From contig NZ_JBLJBV010000082.1 of assembly GCF_047638075.1 (NCBI RefSeq), forward strand, positions 1-64,000: 64,000 bases of DNA. The letters run 5' to 3'. The stretch comes from UBA6197 sp047638075 (GTDB lineage Bacteria; Pseudomonadota; Alphaproteobacteria; Rhodobacterales; Rhodobacteraceae). The stretch's first letter is position 1; every line of letters begins with the position of its first letter. The notes beneath the pieces were generated by a model that had not been told where the DNA came from, did not search any database, and worked only from the letters and a program-made list of their open reading frames with translations. The position numbers were made by a program, and so were the translations under genes. Below are positions 41,014 through 50,226 of the stretch, one piece after another.

Positions 41014-42315
41014 GTGGCTGGCGAAGGTCGGGCGCGCAGCCCAAGGCAAGGACAAGGTTTGGCTTTTCGGTTCATCCACACTGCTGATATTCATCTGGAT
41101 TCGCCGCTGCGCTCGCTTGCGCTGCGCGACCCGGCACTGTCGGATCTGATCGGCACGGCGACGCGGGCGGCGTTTGTGCGGATCATTGATCTGTGTCTGG
41201 CCGAGGCGGTGGATGCGCTCTTGATCGCGGGCGATCTTTATGACGGGCAGCAGACCTCGATGAAGACCGCACGGTTTTTGGGGCAGCAGTTGCAGCGGCT
41301 GGAGGCGGGCGGGGTGCGCGCCTTCATCATCCGGGGCAACCATGATGCGCTGTCGAAAATTACCCGCGAACTGGTTTTGCCGCCCTCGGTCACGCTGTTC
41401 GGGCCAAAGGCGGAAACCCATCTGATTGAAACCGGGGGGCGCCCGGTCGCGGTGCATGGGATCAGCTTTGCCAAGCCGCAGGCCCCCGAAAGCCTGCTGG
41501 GCCGCTTTCCCGCGCCGCTGGCCGATACGGTCAACATCGGGATGCTGCACACCAGCCTTGCCGGGGCGCCGGGGCATGACCCCTACGCGCCGTGCGCCTT
41601 GGCGGATCTGAATGCCAGCGGTTACGACTATTGGGCGCTGGGGCATGTGCATGGCCGCGCCGAATATATCGGGGCGGCCACCGTGGTCATGCCGGGCATG
41701 CCGCAGGGGCGCGATATTGGCGAGGCGGGGGAAAAGTCGGTCACGCTGGTGACGGTGGCCGATGACGGCGCCATCACGCTTGAGACCCGCGCGACCGGTC
41801 TGGCCCAGTTTGAACGGGTGCCGGTGCCGCTGGACGGGCTGACCGATTGGGCCGATCTGGTTGCCGCTATCGGCAGGGCGCTGGCCCGCGCGCGCCGTGA
41901 CCATGGGGCCGAACATCTGGTGTTGCGCCCGGTCCTGACCGGGCCAAGCGCGCTGTCGTGGCGGGTGCTGCGCGATCTGGACCTGTTGCAAGAAGAGGCC
42001 CGCTTGGCCGCCGAGGCGCTGGACGGTGTGTGGATCGACAAGTTGGAAAACGCCAGCACCGCCGGGCAGGGTGCGGCCGGGGCGGGGCCGCTGGCCGATC
42101 TGGCCGATCAGATGCCCGCCACGCTGACCAGCCCTGCCCTTGCCGCCGCCGCCGAGGCCGAGTTGACCGCCCTTTTGCGTGCGCTGCCGCGCCCGTTGCG
42201 CCCGATCTGGGGCGAGGATGAGGCCGCACAGGCCGAAACCCGCGCCCGTCTGATGCGCGAGGGTGCCGCCGAAGTGCTGGCCGTGCTGGCCGCCGCCCCC
42301 GAGGGGGACGGCTGA
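41014..42315 (+). CDS. SbcD/YhaO-like DNA repair metallophosphoesterase, 433 aa
   Basis: A calcineurin-like nuclease subunit. All metal ligands are visible: RFIHTADIHLDSPLR, AGDLYDGQQ, RGNHDALS, GMLHTSL and GHVHGRAE. This order and the C-terminal helical capping region match Mre11/SbcD relatives of the YhaO type. The start is uncertain: GTG 41014 opens the frame, but homology to the family begins only near TTG 41059. Its stop overlaps the ATG of the SMC-like ATPase gene by one base, so the two form a nuclease-ATPase complex like Mre11-Rad50. The pair lies inside the fatty acid gene cluster. Confidence 0.88.
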   Translation: MAGEGRARSPRQGQGLAFRFIHTADIHLDSPLRSLALRDPALSDLIGTATRAAFVRIIDLCLAEAVDALLIAGDLYDGQQTSMKTARFLGQQLQRLEAGGVRAFIIRGNHDALSKITRELVLPPSVTLFGPKAETHLIETGGRPVAVHGISFAKPQAPESLLGRFPAPLADTVNIGMLHTSLAGAPGHDPYAPCALADLNASGYDYWALGHVHGRAEYIGAATVVMPGMPQGRDIGEAGEKSVTLVTVADDGAITLETRATGLAQFERVPVPLDGLTDWADLVAAIGRALARARRDHGAEHLVLRPVLTGPSALSWRVLRDLDLLQEEARLAAEALDGVWIDKLENASTAGQGAAGAGPLADLADQMPATLTSPALAAAAEAELTALLRALPRPLRPIWGEDEAAQAETRARLMREGAAEVLAVLAAAPEGDG

Positions 42316-45300
42316 TGCGGCTTGAACGGCTGGACCTGACCCGCTACGGCAAATTCACCGACCGCAGCCTTGCCTTTGCGCCGCCCAAACCCGGCGCACC
42401 GGATCTGCACATTCTTTACGGGCCGAATGAGGCGGGAAAATCCACCACGCTGGCGGCATGGCTGGATTTGTTGTTCGGCATCCCTGACAAAAGCCCCTAC
42501 CGCTTTTTGCATCAGTCCGCGATGCGTGTCGGTGCGCGGTTGGACATCGGCGGCCAGATGCAAGAGGTGGTTCGGATCAAGGGCCGGGGCGCTACCCTTT
42601 TGGATGCTGGCGGCGCGGCCTTGCCCGAGGCGGTTTTGGGCGCGGGTCTGGGTGGGATCGACCTTGCCGGCTACCGGGCGATGTTTTCGCTGGATGATGA
42701 CACGATCGAGGCGGGCGGCAACAGTATTCTGGCCAGTCAGGGTGATCTGGGGCAGCTGTTGTTTTCCGCCAGCGCCGGGCTGACCGGCCTTGGCAAAGGG
42801 CTTGAGACCTTGCGCCGCGAGGCGGACGCCTTTTTTCGGCCCCGCGCGCAAAATACCGCGCTGAACAGCCTCAAGGCGCGGCTGGACGCGCTTGAGGCGC
42901 GCAAGCGCGAGATCGACACTCAGGCCGCCGATTACGCCAGACTGACCGCGCAAGAGGCGCAGGCCCATGAGGAATGGGCGGCGGTTCAGGCAAGGCTGAG
43001 CGAGACGCAGGTGGCGCTGGCCGCGCAACGCCAGTTGCAAGCGGCGCTGCCGATCTACGCGCGCTGGTTGCGCCTTGGCGCAGATCTTGCGCCCCTGTCG
43101 GCCCTGCCAGAACCGCCCGGGGATTGGGCCGCGCTGCTGCCCGACCTTGCGCAGGCGCAGGCCGCCACCCGCGCCCGGCAAGAGGAAACTGCCGCCCGGA
43201 TTACCGCATTGGAGCGGCAGTTGGCGGCGCTTTGCCCCGACCCTGACGTGCTGGCCGCGCGCGAAGAAATTGCCGCCGCGACGGATCTGAAATCGGCGCA
43301 TGACGAGGCGGTCAAGGATCTGCCGCACCGCGAAGAAGAGGCCACCTCTGCCGCGCAGCAGATTGCGGCGTTGCTGTTGGCGTTGGGTCAGCCGGGGGCC
43401 GACCCGGCGGCGCTGCGCCTGCTGGCGCGCACCGTGGCGGGGCTGCGGGCGCTGATTGAAACACGCTCGGGCGTAGAGGCGCGGCGTCAGGCGGCGCATA
43501 CCGAGGCGACCGAGGCCGAGACCGCGGCGACCGAGGCGGCGGCGCTGTTGGCGGATGCGGGGGGCGCCCCCCTGCGGGCCGAGGCGCTGGCGGTATTGCT
43601 GGCTTCCCTGCGCGCGCAAGACCCCGGCGGTGCCTTGCGCCACGCCCGCCGCCAACGCGCCTTGGCGGAGGAGACGCTGGCCCCGAAACTGGCCGCGCTT
43701 GCGCCGTGGCGCGGGGGTGTTGAGGATCTGACCGCGATGGCACCGCCGCTGTTGCGCCAGATCGACGGCTGGCAGGCGGCCATTGCGTCCGCCAATCAGG
43801 CAAGGGCTGCCGCCGAGGCCGAGGTCGCGCGCCTGCAAGCCCAGATTGCGCGGGCCGAGGCGGGGCTTGCAGCACAGGGCGTCGGGGGGGGGCCGGTGGA
43901 TGCCGCTACTGCGGCGGCCGTGCGCAGTCAGCGCGAAGCGGCCTGGGCGGCGCATCGCGCGCGGTTGGACGCGGGCAGCGCGGACGCGTTCGAGGCCGCC
44001 TTGCGCCACGATGACCGGATGGGTGCGGCATGGGCGGCGCAGGGGGCCGAGGTTGCGCGCGATGCGCAGGCGCAAGAGGCGTTGGCGGTGCTGCGCGCTG
44101 ATCTAACCGGGGCGGAGGCGGCACAGGTGGCGGCACAGGGTTCGCAATCAGCGGCCGTCAGGGCGTTGCAGGCCGGCATCGCGGCGCTGTCGGACAAGCT
44201 GGACCCTGACCAGAGTGCCGAAGCGCTGCGCCATTGGCTGGGCCTGCGCGATGCGGCGTTGGAAGCTGCGGCGCAGGTGGCGCGCGCGCGTGCCGAGGAA
44301 ACCGCCGCCGAGGCTGCGGTATCTGCGGCCCGTGCGGCGCTGGTGGCGGCGTTGGCCGGGGCGGGGGCTGATGCCGACCCGGACCTGCCCTATGATACGC
44401 TGATGGCTGAGGCGCAGGCGCAAAGCGACGCCAGCACCCGTCTGGGCGCGCTGCACGCCACTGCCGCACAGGCCCGCGCGGTGCATCAGCGCCGTCAGGC
44501 CGCGCTGGCCGCAGCAGAGGCCGAGGCCGACCGATGGGCGCAGGAATGGGCAGGGTTGGCGGCGGATAGCTGGCTTATGGAAGGGGGCGCCGCCCCTGAG
44601 CCTGATGTGATGCGCGCGCTTTTGGACGGGGCCGAGGCGTTGGAACGCGCGGCCGCCACCCATGCTGCACTGAATGACCGGATTGCCAAGATGCGCGCCA
44701 ACCGGGTGGCGTTCGAGGCGGCGGTTGCCCGGCTGGGGCAGGTGCTGGGCATGGCCGAGGGGGCTGCGCTTTGGGCGGATGTCACCGCCCGGCTGACCCG
44801 CGCCGATGAGGTGGAACGCGCCCGTGCCACGGCTTTGGCCGACCATCAGGCGGCGACGCGCCGGGCCGAAGATCTGGCGCAAGAGCGCCTTAAGATCGAC
44901 GCGCAGTTGTTTGAAATGATGCGGTTTTTTGATGCGTCTGACGTGACGGACCTGCGCGAGGCCCTTACCGCCTGCGCCCGGCGCCAAAGGCTGACTGCCG
45001 CGCGTATCAGCGCAGAGGATGAAATCTGCGAGGCATTGGCTGCCGCTGATCTGGCCGGGGCGCTGGCACGTCTGGAGGCGATTGACCGGATGCGGCTTGA
45101 GGCCGATCTGGCGCAGTATGAGGCACGCGCGCAAGAGCTGACCGAGGCGGCGCAGACCGCCTTTGCGGCCCTTTCCGAAGCGCGCAGGCAGCTTTCGGCG
45201 GTGGGGGGGGATGATGCCGCGGCGCGGCTGGATGAGGCCCGCGAAACCGTGCTGCTGGAGATATCCGAGCAGGCGTCAGCGCATCTGCGGCGGCGTCTGG

Positions 45301-45752
45301 GCATCCTTGCCGTGGACCACGCGCTAAGCGATTACCGCGACAGCCACCGCAGCGCGATGATGCAGCGCGCCTCGGAGGCGTTCGCGCTGATCAGCCGGGG
45401 CGCCTATAGCGGGCTGGCCGCACAGCCCGACAAGGACCGCGAGGTGCTGCTGGCGATGGCGGCAGACGGCAGCGCAAAACCGGCACCGGATCTGTCAAAG
45501 GGCACGCGGTTTCAGCTATATCTGGCACTGCGGGTGGCGGGGTATCACACGCTGGCAGAAACGCGCCGCCCGGTGCCGTTCATTGCCGATGACATCATGG
45601 AAACCTTTGACGATGATCGCTCGGCCGAGGCGTTTGCGCTGTTGGCGCAAATGGCGACCGTGGGGCAGGTGATCTATCTGACCCATCATCGGCATCTGTG
45701 CGAGATTGCCCAAAGGGTCTGTCCCGCTGCGCAGATCACCCAGTTGGGGTAG
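42315..45752 (+). CDS. SMC/Rad50-like AAA ATPase, YhaN type, 1145 aa
   Basis: The partner of the upstream nuclease. The N-terminal half-ATPase starts LERLDLTRYGKFTDRSLAF and holds Walker A in YGPNEAGKSTTLAAW (residues about 35-50). Two long Ala/Glu/Arg-rich coiled-coil arms fill most of the chain (about 180-1000). The C-terminal half-ATPase has the signature LSKGTRFQLYLALRVAGY and Walker B FIADDIMETFDDDRS, followed by the D-loop-type VIYLTHHRHLCEIA with the switch His. This order is that of YhaN-family proteins. The middle is extremely GC-rich, which creates long spurious antisense frames. Confidence 0.9.
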   Translation: MRLERLDLTRYGKFTDRSLAFAPPKPGAPDLHILYGPNEAGKSTTLAAWLDLLFGIPDKSPYRFLHQSAMRVGARLDIGGQMQEVVRIKGRGATLLDAGGAALPEAVLGAGLGGIDLAGYRAMFSLDDDTIEAGGNSILASQGDLGQLLFSASAGLTGLGKGLETLRREADAFFRPRAQNTALNSLKARLDALEARKREIDTQAADYARLTAQEAQAHEEWAAVQARLSETQVALAAQRQLQAALPIYARWLRLGADLAPLSALPEPPGDWAALLPDLAQAQAATRARQEETAARITALERQLAALCPDPDVLAAREEIAAATDLKSAHDEAVKDLPHREEEATSAAQQIAALLLALGQPGADPAALRLLARTVAGLRALIETRSGVEARRQAAHTEATEAETAATEAAALLADAGGAPLRAEALAVLLASLRAQDPGGALRHARRQRALAEETLAPKLAALAPWRGGVEDLTAMAPPLLRQIDGWQAAIASANQARAAAEAEVARLQAQIARAEAGLAAQGVGGGPVDAATAAAVRSQREAAWAAHRARLDAGSADAFEAALRHDDRMGAAWAAQGAEVARDAQAQEALAVLRADLTGAEAAQVAAQGSQSAAVRALQAGIAALSDKLDPDQSAEALRHWLGLRDAALEAAAQVARARAEETAAEAAVSAARAALVAALAGAGADADPDLPYDTLMAEAQAQSDASTRLGALHATAAQARAVHQRRQAALAAAEAEADRWAQEWAGLAADSWLMEGGAAPEPDVMRALLDGAEALERAAATHAALNDRIAKMRANRVAFEAAVARLGQVLGMAEGAALWADVTARLTRADEVERARATALADHQAATRRAEDLAQERLKIDAQLFEMMRFFDASDVTDLREALTACARRQRLTAARISAEDEICEALAAADLAGALARLEAIDRMRLEADLAQYEARAQELTEAAQTAFAALSEARRQLSAVGGDDAAARLDEARETVLLEISEQASAHLRRRLGILAVDHALSDYRDSHRSAMMQRASEAFALISRGAYSGLAAQPDKDREVLLAMAADGSAKPAPDLSKGTRFQLYLALRVAGYHTLAETRRPVPFIADDIMETFDDDRSAEAFALLAQMATVGQVIYLTHHRHLCEIAQRVCPAAQITQLG

Positions 45753-45854
45753 CGCCCGTGATGGCCAGACTGCGCGCAGCGCGTCGCGGAGCCGTTGCGC
45801 CGGGCGAAATCTGTCTGTATCAACGGCCGGATAGGTCAAAAAGAGAGGTACGAC

Positions 45855-47117
45855 ATGCGTCGGGTCGTTATCACGGGGTTGGGGATGGTCACGCCGCTGG
45901 CGTGCGGGGTTGAGGAGACCTGGTCCCGGCTATTGGCCGGGCAATCGGGCGCGGGCCCGATTACGCGGTTTGACGCCAGCAATGTGGTGACGAAATACGC
46001 CTGCGAAATTCCGCTCGGTGACGGCTCGGACGGCACGTTCAATGCTGATGACTGGATGGCACCAAAGGACCGGCGCAAGGTCGATGATTTCATCCTTTAC
46101 GGGATGACGGCTGCGGTGCAGGCGGTGAAGGATTCGGGCTGGGAGCCCGAGGACGAAGAGGCGCGCTGCCGCACCGGGGTGATGATCGGGTCGGGGATTG
46201 GCGGGCTTAGCACGATTGCCGACACGGCGGTGCTGATCAAGGAAAAAGGGCCAAAGCGGGTGTCGCCCTTCTTTATTCCGGGGGCGCTGATCAATCTGAT
46301 TTCGGGGCAGGTGTCCATTCGGTTCGGCTTCAAGGGGCCGAACCATGCGGTGGTGACGGCCTGTTCCACGGGGGCCCATGCCATTGGCGATGCCGCCCGG
46401 CTGATCCAGTGGGGGGATGCCGATGTGATGCTGGCAGGCGGGGCGGAAAGCCCGATTTCAGAGATTGGGATTGCCGGGTTCAACGCCTGCAAGGCGCTGT
46501 CGACCAAGCGCGCCGATAACCCCACGGCTGCCAGCCGGCCTTATGATGCGGACCGTGACGGGTTTGTCATGGGCGAAGGTGCGGGCGTGGTCGTGCTGGA
46601 AGAATATGAACACGCCAAAGCGCGCGGCGCCAAGATCTATGCCGAGGTGCTGGGCTATGGCCTGTCTGGCGATGCGTATCACATCACCGCCCCGGCCGAA
46701 GATGGCGACGGCGGTTTTCGCAGCATGAAAGCGGCGCTGGCACGGGCCGGGGTGGCGCCGGGCGATATTGATTACATCAACGCGCATGGCACCTCGACGA
46801 TGGCCGACACGATTGAATTGGCGGCAGTCGAGCGGCTGATGGGGCCGGCAGCGGCCACGGCGACGATGTCATCAACGAAATCGTCGATAGGGCATCTGCT
46901 GGGGGCTGCGGGGGCGGTCGAGGCGATTTTCTGCGTGCTGGCGATCCGCGATCAGATCGCGCCGCCGACGCTGAATCTGGATGACCCTGCGGCGGATGCG
47001 GTGCTGGATCTGGCGCCCAATGTCGCGCGCAAACGCAAGATTGACGTGGCGCTGTCAAACAGCTTTGGCTTTGGCGGTACCAATGCCAGCCTTGTGCTGG
47101 GCAAGGTGAAGGACTGA
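45855..47117 (+). CDS. fabF: 3-oxoacyl-[ACP] synthase II, 420 aa
   Basis: A condensing enzyme of fatty acid elongation. The start ATG 45855 follows AGAGAGG and gives MRRVVITGLGMVTPLACGVE. Active-site residues: Cys170 (TACSTGAHAIGDAA), His in INAHGTSTMADTIE and His in KSSIGHLLGAAGAVE. The glycine-rich end is NSFGFGGTNASLVLGK. It belongs functionally with fabD-fabG-acpP but is separated from acpP by the nuclease/ATPase pair. The stop overlaps the mltG start by one base (TGATG). Confidence 0.96.
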   Translation: MRRVVITGLGMVTPLACGVEETWSRLLAGQSGAGPITRFDASNVVTKYACEIPLGDGSDGTFNADDWMAPKDRRKVDDFILYGMTAAVQAVKDSGWEPEDEEARCRTGVMIGSGIGGLSTIADTAVLIKEKGPKRVSPFFIPGALINLISGQVSIRFGFKGPNHAVVTACSTGAHAIGDAARLIQWGDADVMLAGGAESPISEIGIAGFNACKALSTKRADNPTAASRPYDADRDGFVMGEGAGVVVLEEYEHAKARGAKIYAEVLGYGLSGDAYHITAPAEDGDGGFRSMKAALARAGVAPGDIDYINAHGTSTMADTIELAAVERLMGPAAATATMSSTKSSIGHLLGAAGAVEAIFCVLAIRDQIAPPTLNLDDPAADAVLDLAPNVARKRKIDVALSNSFGFGGTNASLVLGKVKD

Positions 47118-48292
47118 TGTGGCGCCATATCGTCTCTAATTTCCTGACCATCCTGATTGTGCTGTTGATTGCGCTGGGCGGGTTGGCCGCCTGGGGCAAG
47201 CGGCAGTTCACCGGGCCGGGGCCGCTGACGCAGGCGGTGTGCTTGCAGGTGAAACCGGGGGCAAGTTTTTCGGCGGTGTCGGATGATCTGGCGGGGCAAG
47301 GGGCGATAACGTCTGGCTATATCTTTCGGGCGGGGGCGGATTATTCGGGCAAGTCGGGGGCGCTGAAGTTCGGGTCATATCTGATAAAGCCGGGCAGCTC
47401 GATGGCTGAGATCGTAGAGCAGGTGACGGCCGGCGGACCTTCGAGCTGCGGCACCGAGGTGAATTTCCGCATTGGCGTGACGACGACCGACGTGATCTTG
47501 CGCGAGCTGGACCCCGATACCGGGCGCTATGTCGAAAAGATCAAGTTCAGCCCGGCGGTTGAGGCTGCACCGGGTGACTTTGTCGACGCCGCAGCACAGC
47601 CCGACGTGCGGCTGCGCGTGACGCTGGTGGAGGGGGTCACAAGTTGGCAGGTGGTTGATGCGCTGAAACGTGCCGATTTTCTGACCGGAAATGTGGCTGC
47701 GGTGCCGCCCGAAGGCAGTCTTGCGCCCGATCTTTACGAGGTTGCGCGCGGGTCCGACCGCAACGCCCTTTTGGCCGAGATGAGCGCGCGTCAGGGCCGG
47801 ATCCTGGACGACGCCTGGGCCAGCCGCGCCGAGGGGTTACCCTATGACACGCCCGAAGAGGCGCTGATCATGGCCTCGATTGTCGAGAAAGAGACCGGCG
47901 TGGCCGATGAGCGGCGGCAAGTTGCCAGCGTGTTCGTGAACCGGCTTGAGCAGGGAATGAAGCTGCAAACCGACCCGACGGTGATCTACGGCGTGACCAA
48001 GGGGCAGGGGCCGCTGGGCCGGGGTCTGCGCCAAAGCGAGCTGAGAGGGAAAACGCCCTACAACACCTATGTGATTGAGGGGCTGCCGCCGACGCCGATT
48101 GCCAACCCTGGCCGCGCGGCGATCGCGGCGGCGCTGAACCCCGACTCGACGCCTTATCTGTTTTTCGTGGCGGATGGGTCTGGCGGCCATGCCTTTGCCG
48201 AGACATTGGACCAGCACAACGCCAATGTTGCCAAATGGCGCGCGATTGAAGCCGAGAAGGGACAAACACCCGCACCGGTGCAGGGGAACTGA
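47117..48292 (+). CDS. mltG: Endolytic transglycosylase MltG, 391 aa
   Basis: An inner-membrane enzyme that cuts nascent peptidoglycan strands. One N-terminal membrane helix (VSNFLTILIVLLIALGGLAA) is followed by a LysM-like segment (VCLQVKPGASFSAVSDDL) and the YceG domain. The catalytic Glu lies in LIMASIVEKETGVADERRQV, followed by QTDPTVIYG and the conserved YNTYVIEGLPPTPIANPG. Length is slightly above that of E. coli. It is coupled to fabF and ends at a terminator. Confidence 0.95.
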   Translation: MWRHIVSNFLTILIVLLIALGGLAAWGKRQFTGPGPLTQAVCLQVKPGASFSAVSDDLAGQGAITSGYIFRAGADYSGKSGALKFGSYLIKPGSSMAEIVEQVTAGGPSSCGTEVNFRIGVTTTDVILRELDPDTGRYVEKIKFSPAVEAAPGDFVDAAAQPDVRLRVTLVEGVTSWQVVDALKRADFLTGNVAAVPPEGSLAPDLYEVARGSDRNALLAEMSARQGRILDDAWASRAEGLPYDTPEEALIMASIVEKETGVADERRQVASVFVNRLEQGMKLQTDPTVIYGVTKGQGPLGRGLRQSELRGKTPYNTYVIEGLPPTPIANPGRAAIAAALNPDSTPYLFFVADGSGGHAFAETLDQHNANVAKWRAIEAEKGQTPAPVQGN

Positions 48293-48312
48293 ACCTGTTG
48301 AAATGAAATGAG

Positions 48313-48337
48313 AAAGCCCGGTATGTCCGGGCTTTTT
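48313..48337 (+). terminator. Terminator after mltG
   Basis: AAAGCCCGG (48313-48321) pairs with CCGGGCTTT (48327-48335), loop TATGT, with T-run to 48337. It marks the end of the fabF-mltG unit; the GTA promoter must lie in the next 166 bp. Confidence 0.9.
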
Positions 48338-48503
48338 CGTGAATTCATAGCACAACCTTGAATTTAGTTGTTGACTTTGCGAACAGCTTAGGGTAGAACC
48401 TGTGACATGCTAGGAGAAGTGGGCAAGCGGCACGGGGAAACCCGGAGCCGCTTTTTCAATTCGCTCGTGCGGAACAGGGCATGAGAGGCGGGCAAAGCAG
48501 CAG

Positions 48504-48827
48504 ATGAATATGACTTTCTCGGGTGAGGAAGAGCCTACGGTAGATTTGCTATCGGGGACTGAGGTTCTGTATCGGGAAGTTGCCGAGGAACTGATGCTGG
48601 CGATGAACAAGGTGCGCCAGGGTGAGTTTACAGAGGTCAAGGCCGCCACACAGGCGGTCAAGGATCTTCGCGCGGCCTACCAGATGGTAATGGATGAAAG
48701 GACCAGAGTTGAAAAACTCCGCAAACAGGTTGCCGGAGCAGGGCGCGATCATGCCCTCGACTTCGACGCGGCGCGAGACGAGATCGGGCGCCGCCTGGCT
48801 TGCCTCCGCGAGGCCGGAGGATGTTGA
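48504..48827 (+). CDS. GTA g1, small terminase-like protein, 107 aa
   Basis: First gene of the cluster. The N-terminus MNMTFSGEEEPTVDLLSGTE is followed by helices (REVAEELMLAMNKVRQGEFT, EVKAATQAVKDLRAAYQMVM) ending in a basic tail. It matches GTA g1, which acts as the small terminase in R. capsulatus. It overlaps the large terminase gene by 77 bp, as in other GTA clusters. The binding site before ATG 48504 is weak. Confidence 0.85.
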   Translation: MNMTFSGEEEPTVDLLSGTEVLYREVAEELMLAMNKVRQGEFTEVKAATQAVKDLRAAYQMVMDERTRVEKLRKQVAGAGRDHALDFDAARDEIGRRLACLREAGGC

Positions 48828-50121
48828 CGCGTTTCTGGAAGGGCTGAGCGACAACGCGCTTTTGGCCCTGCCGTGGATGTTCGAGTTTTGGGCGCTGCCG
48901 CATCAGTTGCCGCCAGAGGGGGCCTGGAAAAGCTGGGTCATCATGGGCGGGCGCGGTGCAGGCAAGACGCGGGCCGGGGCCGAGTGGGTGCGCAGCGTCG
49001 TGGAGGGCGCGGGCCCCCTCGACCCCGGCAGGGCGCGGCGGGTGGCGCTGGTGGGCGAAACCGAGGGGCAGGTGCGCGAGGTGATGGTTTTCGGTGACAG
49101 CGGAATTCTGGCCTGCACGCCAGCCGACAGACGCCCCGAATGGGAGGCGGGGCGCAAACGGCTGATCTGGCCGAACGGGGCGACGGCGCAGGTGTTTTCA
49201 GCGCATGACCCCGAGGCGCTGCGCGGGCCGCAGTTTGACGCGGCCTGGGCGGATGAGTTGGCCAAGTGGAAACGGGCCGAGGAAGCCTGGGACAACCTTC
49301 AGTTTGCGCTGCGGTTGGGGGATCATCCGCAGCAGGTGGTCACGACGACGCCGAAGAATGTGGGGGCGCTGAAAGCGATCCTCAAGAACCCCTCGACGGT
49401 GATGACCCACGCCCCGACCGAAGCAAACCGGGCCTATCTGGCGGCGTCTTTCCTGGATGAGGTGCGCGCGCGCTATGCGGGCACGCGGATCGGGCGGCAG
49501 GAACTGGACGGGATCCTTCTGGAGGATACCGAAGGGGCGCTGTGGAGCACCGCCACAATCGAAGACTGCCGGGTGGAGGCGGCCCCAGATCTGGACCGGA
49601 TCGTGGTTGCGGTTGATCCGGCGGTGACGGGGCATTCGGGTTCGGACGAATGCGGGATTGTGGTGGTGGGCGCGGTGATGCGGGGTGATCCGCAGGACTG
49701 GCGGGCCTATGTGCTGGAGGATGCCTCGGTTCAGGGGGCGAGCCCGTTGGAATGGGCGCGCGCGGCGGTGGCGGCGATGGAGCGTCACGGTGCCGAACGG
49801 CTGGTTGCCGAGGTGAACCAGGGCGGCGATCTGGTGGAAAGTGTGATCCGGCAGGTGGACCCGCTGGTGCCGTTTCGTGCCTTGCGGGCGGGGCGCGGCA
49901 AGGGGCTGCGGGCAGAACCGGTTGCCGCGCTTTACGAGCAGGGCCGGGTCAAACACCTTCGCGGTCTTGGCACGCTGGAGGACCAGATGTGCCGGATGAC
50001 GGTGCAGGGCTATCAGGGGCGCGGCAGCCCGGACCGGCTGGATGCGCTGGTTTGGGCGCTGAGCGAGCTGATCCTGGAGCCTGCCGGAAAGTTCCGGCGG
50101 CCGCAGGTGCGCGGGCTTTAG
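48751..50121 (+). CDS. GTA g2, terminase large subunit, 456 aa
   Basis: Packaging ATPase/nuclease. ATG 48751 lies inside g1 with GGAGCAGG upstream. Walker A is at residues 66-73 (GGRGAGKT), Walker B in FDAAWADELAKW, the coupling motif in VVTTTPKN. The RNase H-like nuclease begins AVDPAVTGHSGSDECG, with further acids in VAEVNQGGDLV and PDRLDALVWAL. Length is typical of GTA/DUF-type terminases. It is unrelated at the sequence level to the satellite terminase at 6969-8492. Confidence 0.95.
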   Translation: MPSTSTRRETRSGAAWLASARPEDVDAFLEGLSDNALLALPWMFEFWALPHQLPPEGAWKSWVIMGGRGAGKTRAGAEWVRSVVEGAGPLDPGRARRVALVGETEGQVREVMVFGDSGILACTPADRRPEWEAGRKRLIWPNGATAQVFSAHDPEALRGPQFDAAWADELAKWKRAEEAWDNLQFALRLGDHPQQVVTTTPKNVGALKAILKNPSTVMTHAPTEANRAYLAASFLDEVRARYAGTRIGRQELDGILLEDTEGALWSTATIEDCRVEAAPDLDRIVVAVDPAVTGHSGSDECGIVVVGAVMRGDPQDWRAYVLEDASVQGASPLEWARAAVAAMERHGAERLVAEVNQGGDLVESVIRQVDPLVPFRALRAGRGKGLRAEPVAALYEQGRVKHLRGLGTLEDQMCRMTVQGYQGRGSPDRLDALVWALSELILEPAGKFRRPQVRGL

Positions 50122-50226
50122 GGCGCGGATATTCGCAACATGAAACAAGGGCGCGAGGGCTGGGGTTTTCCCGGCCCTTTCGTTTTGCAGCGCCCGGTCG
50201 GGCGGTCTGGCAGTGAGGAGAACGCG

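Noticed and set aside
42108..44075. A 655-codon frame antisense to the SMC-like ATPase
   Set aside because: Low-complexity Arg/Gly/Leu product, typical shadow of a very GC-rich coiled-coil gene.
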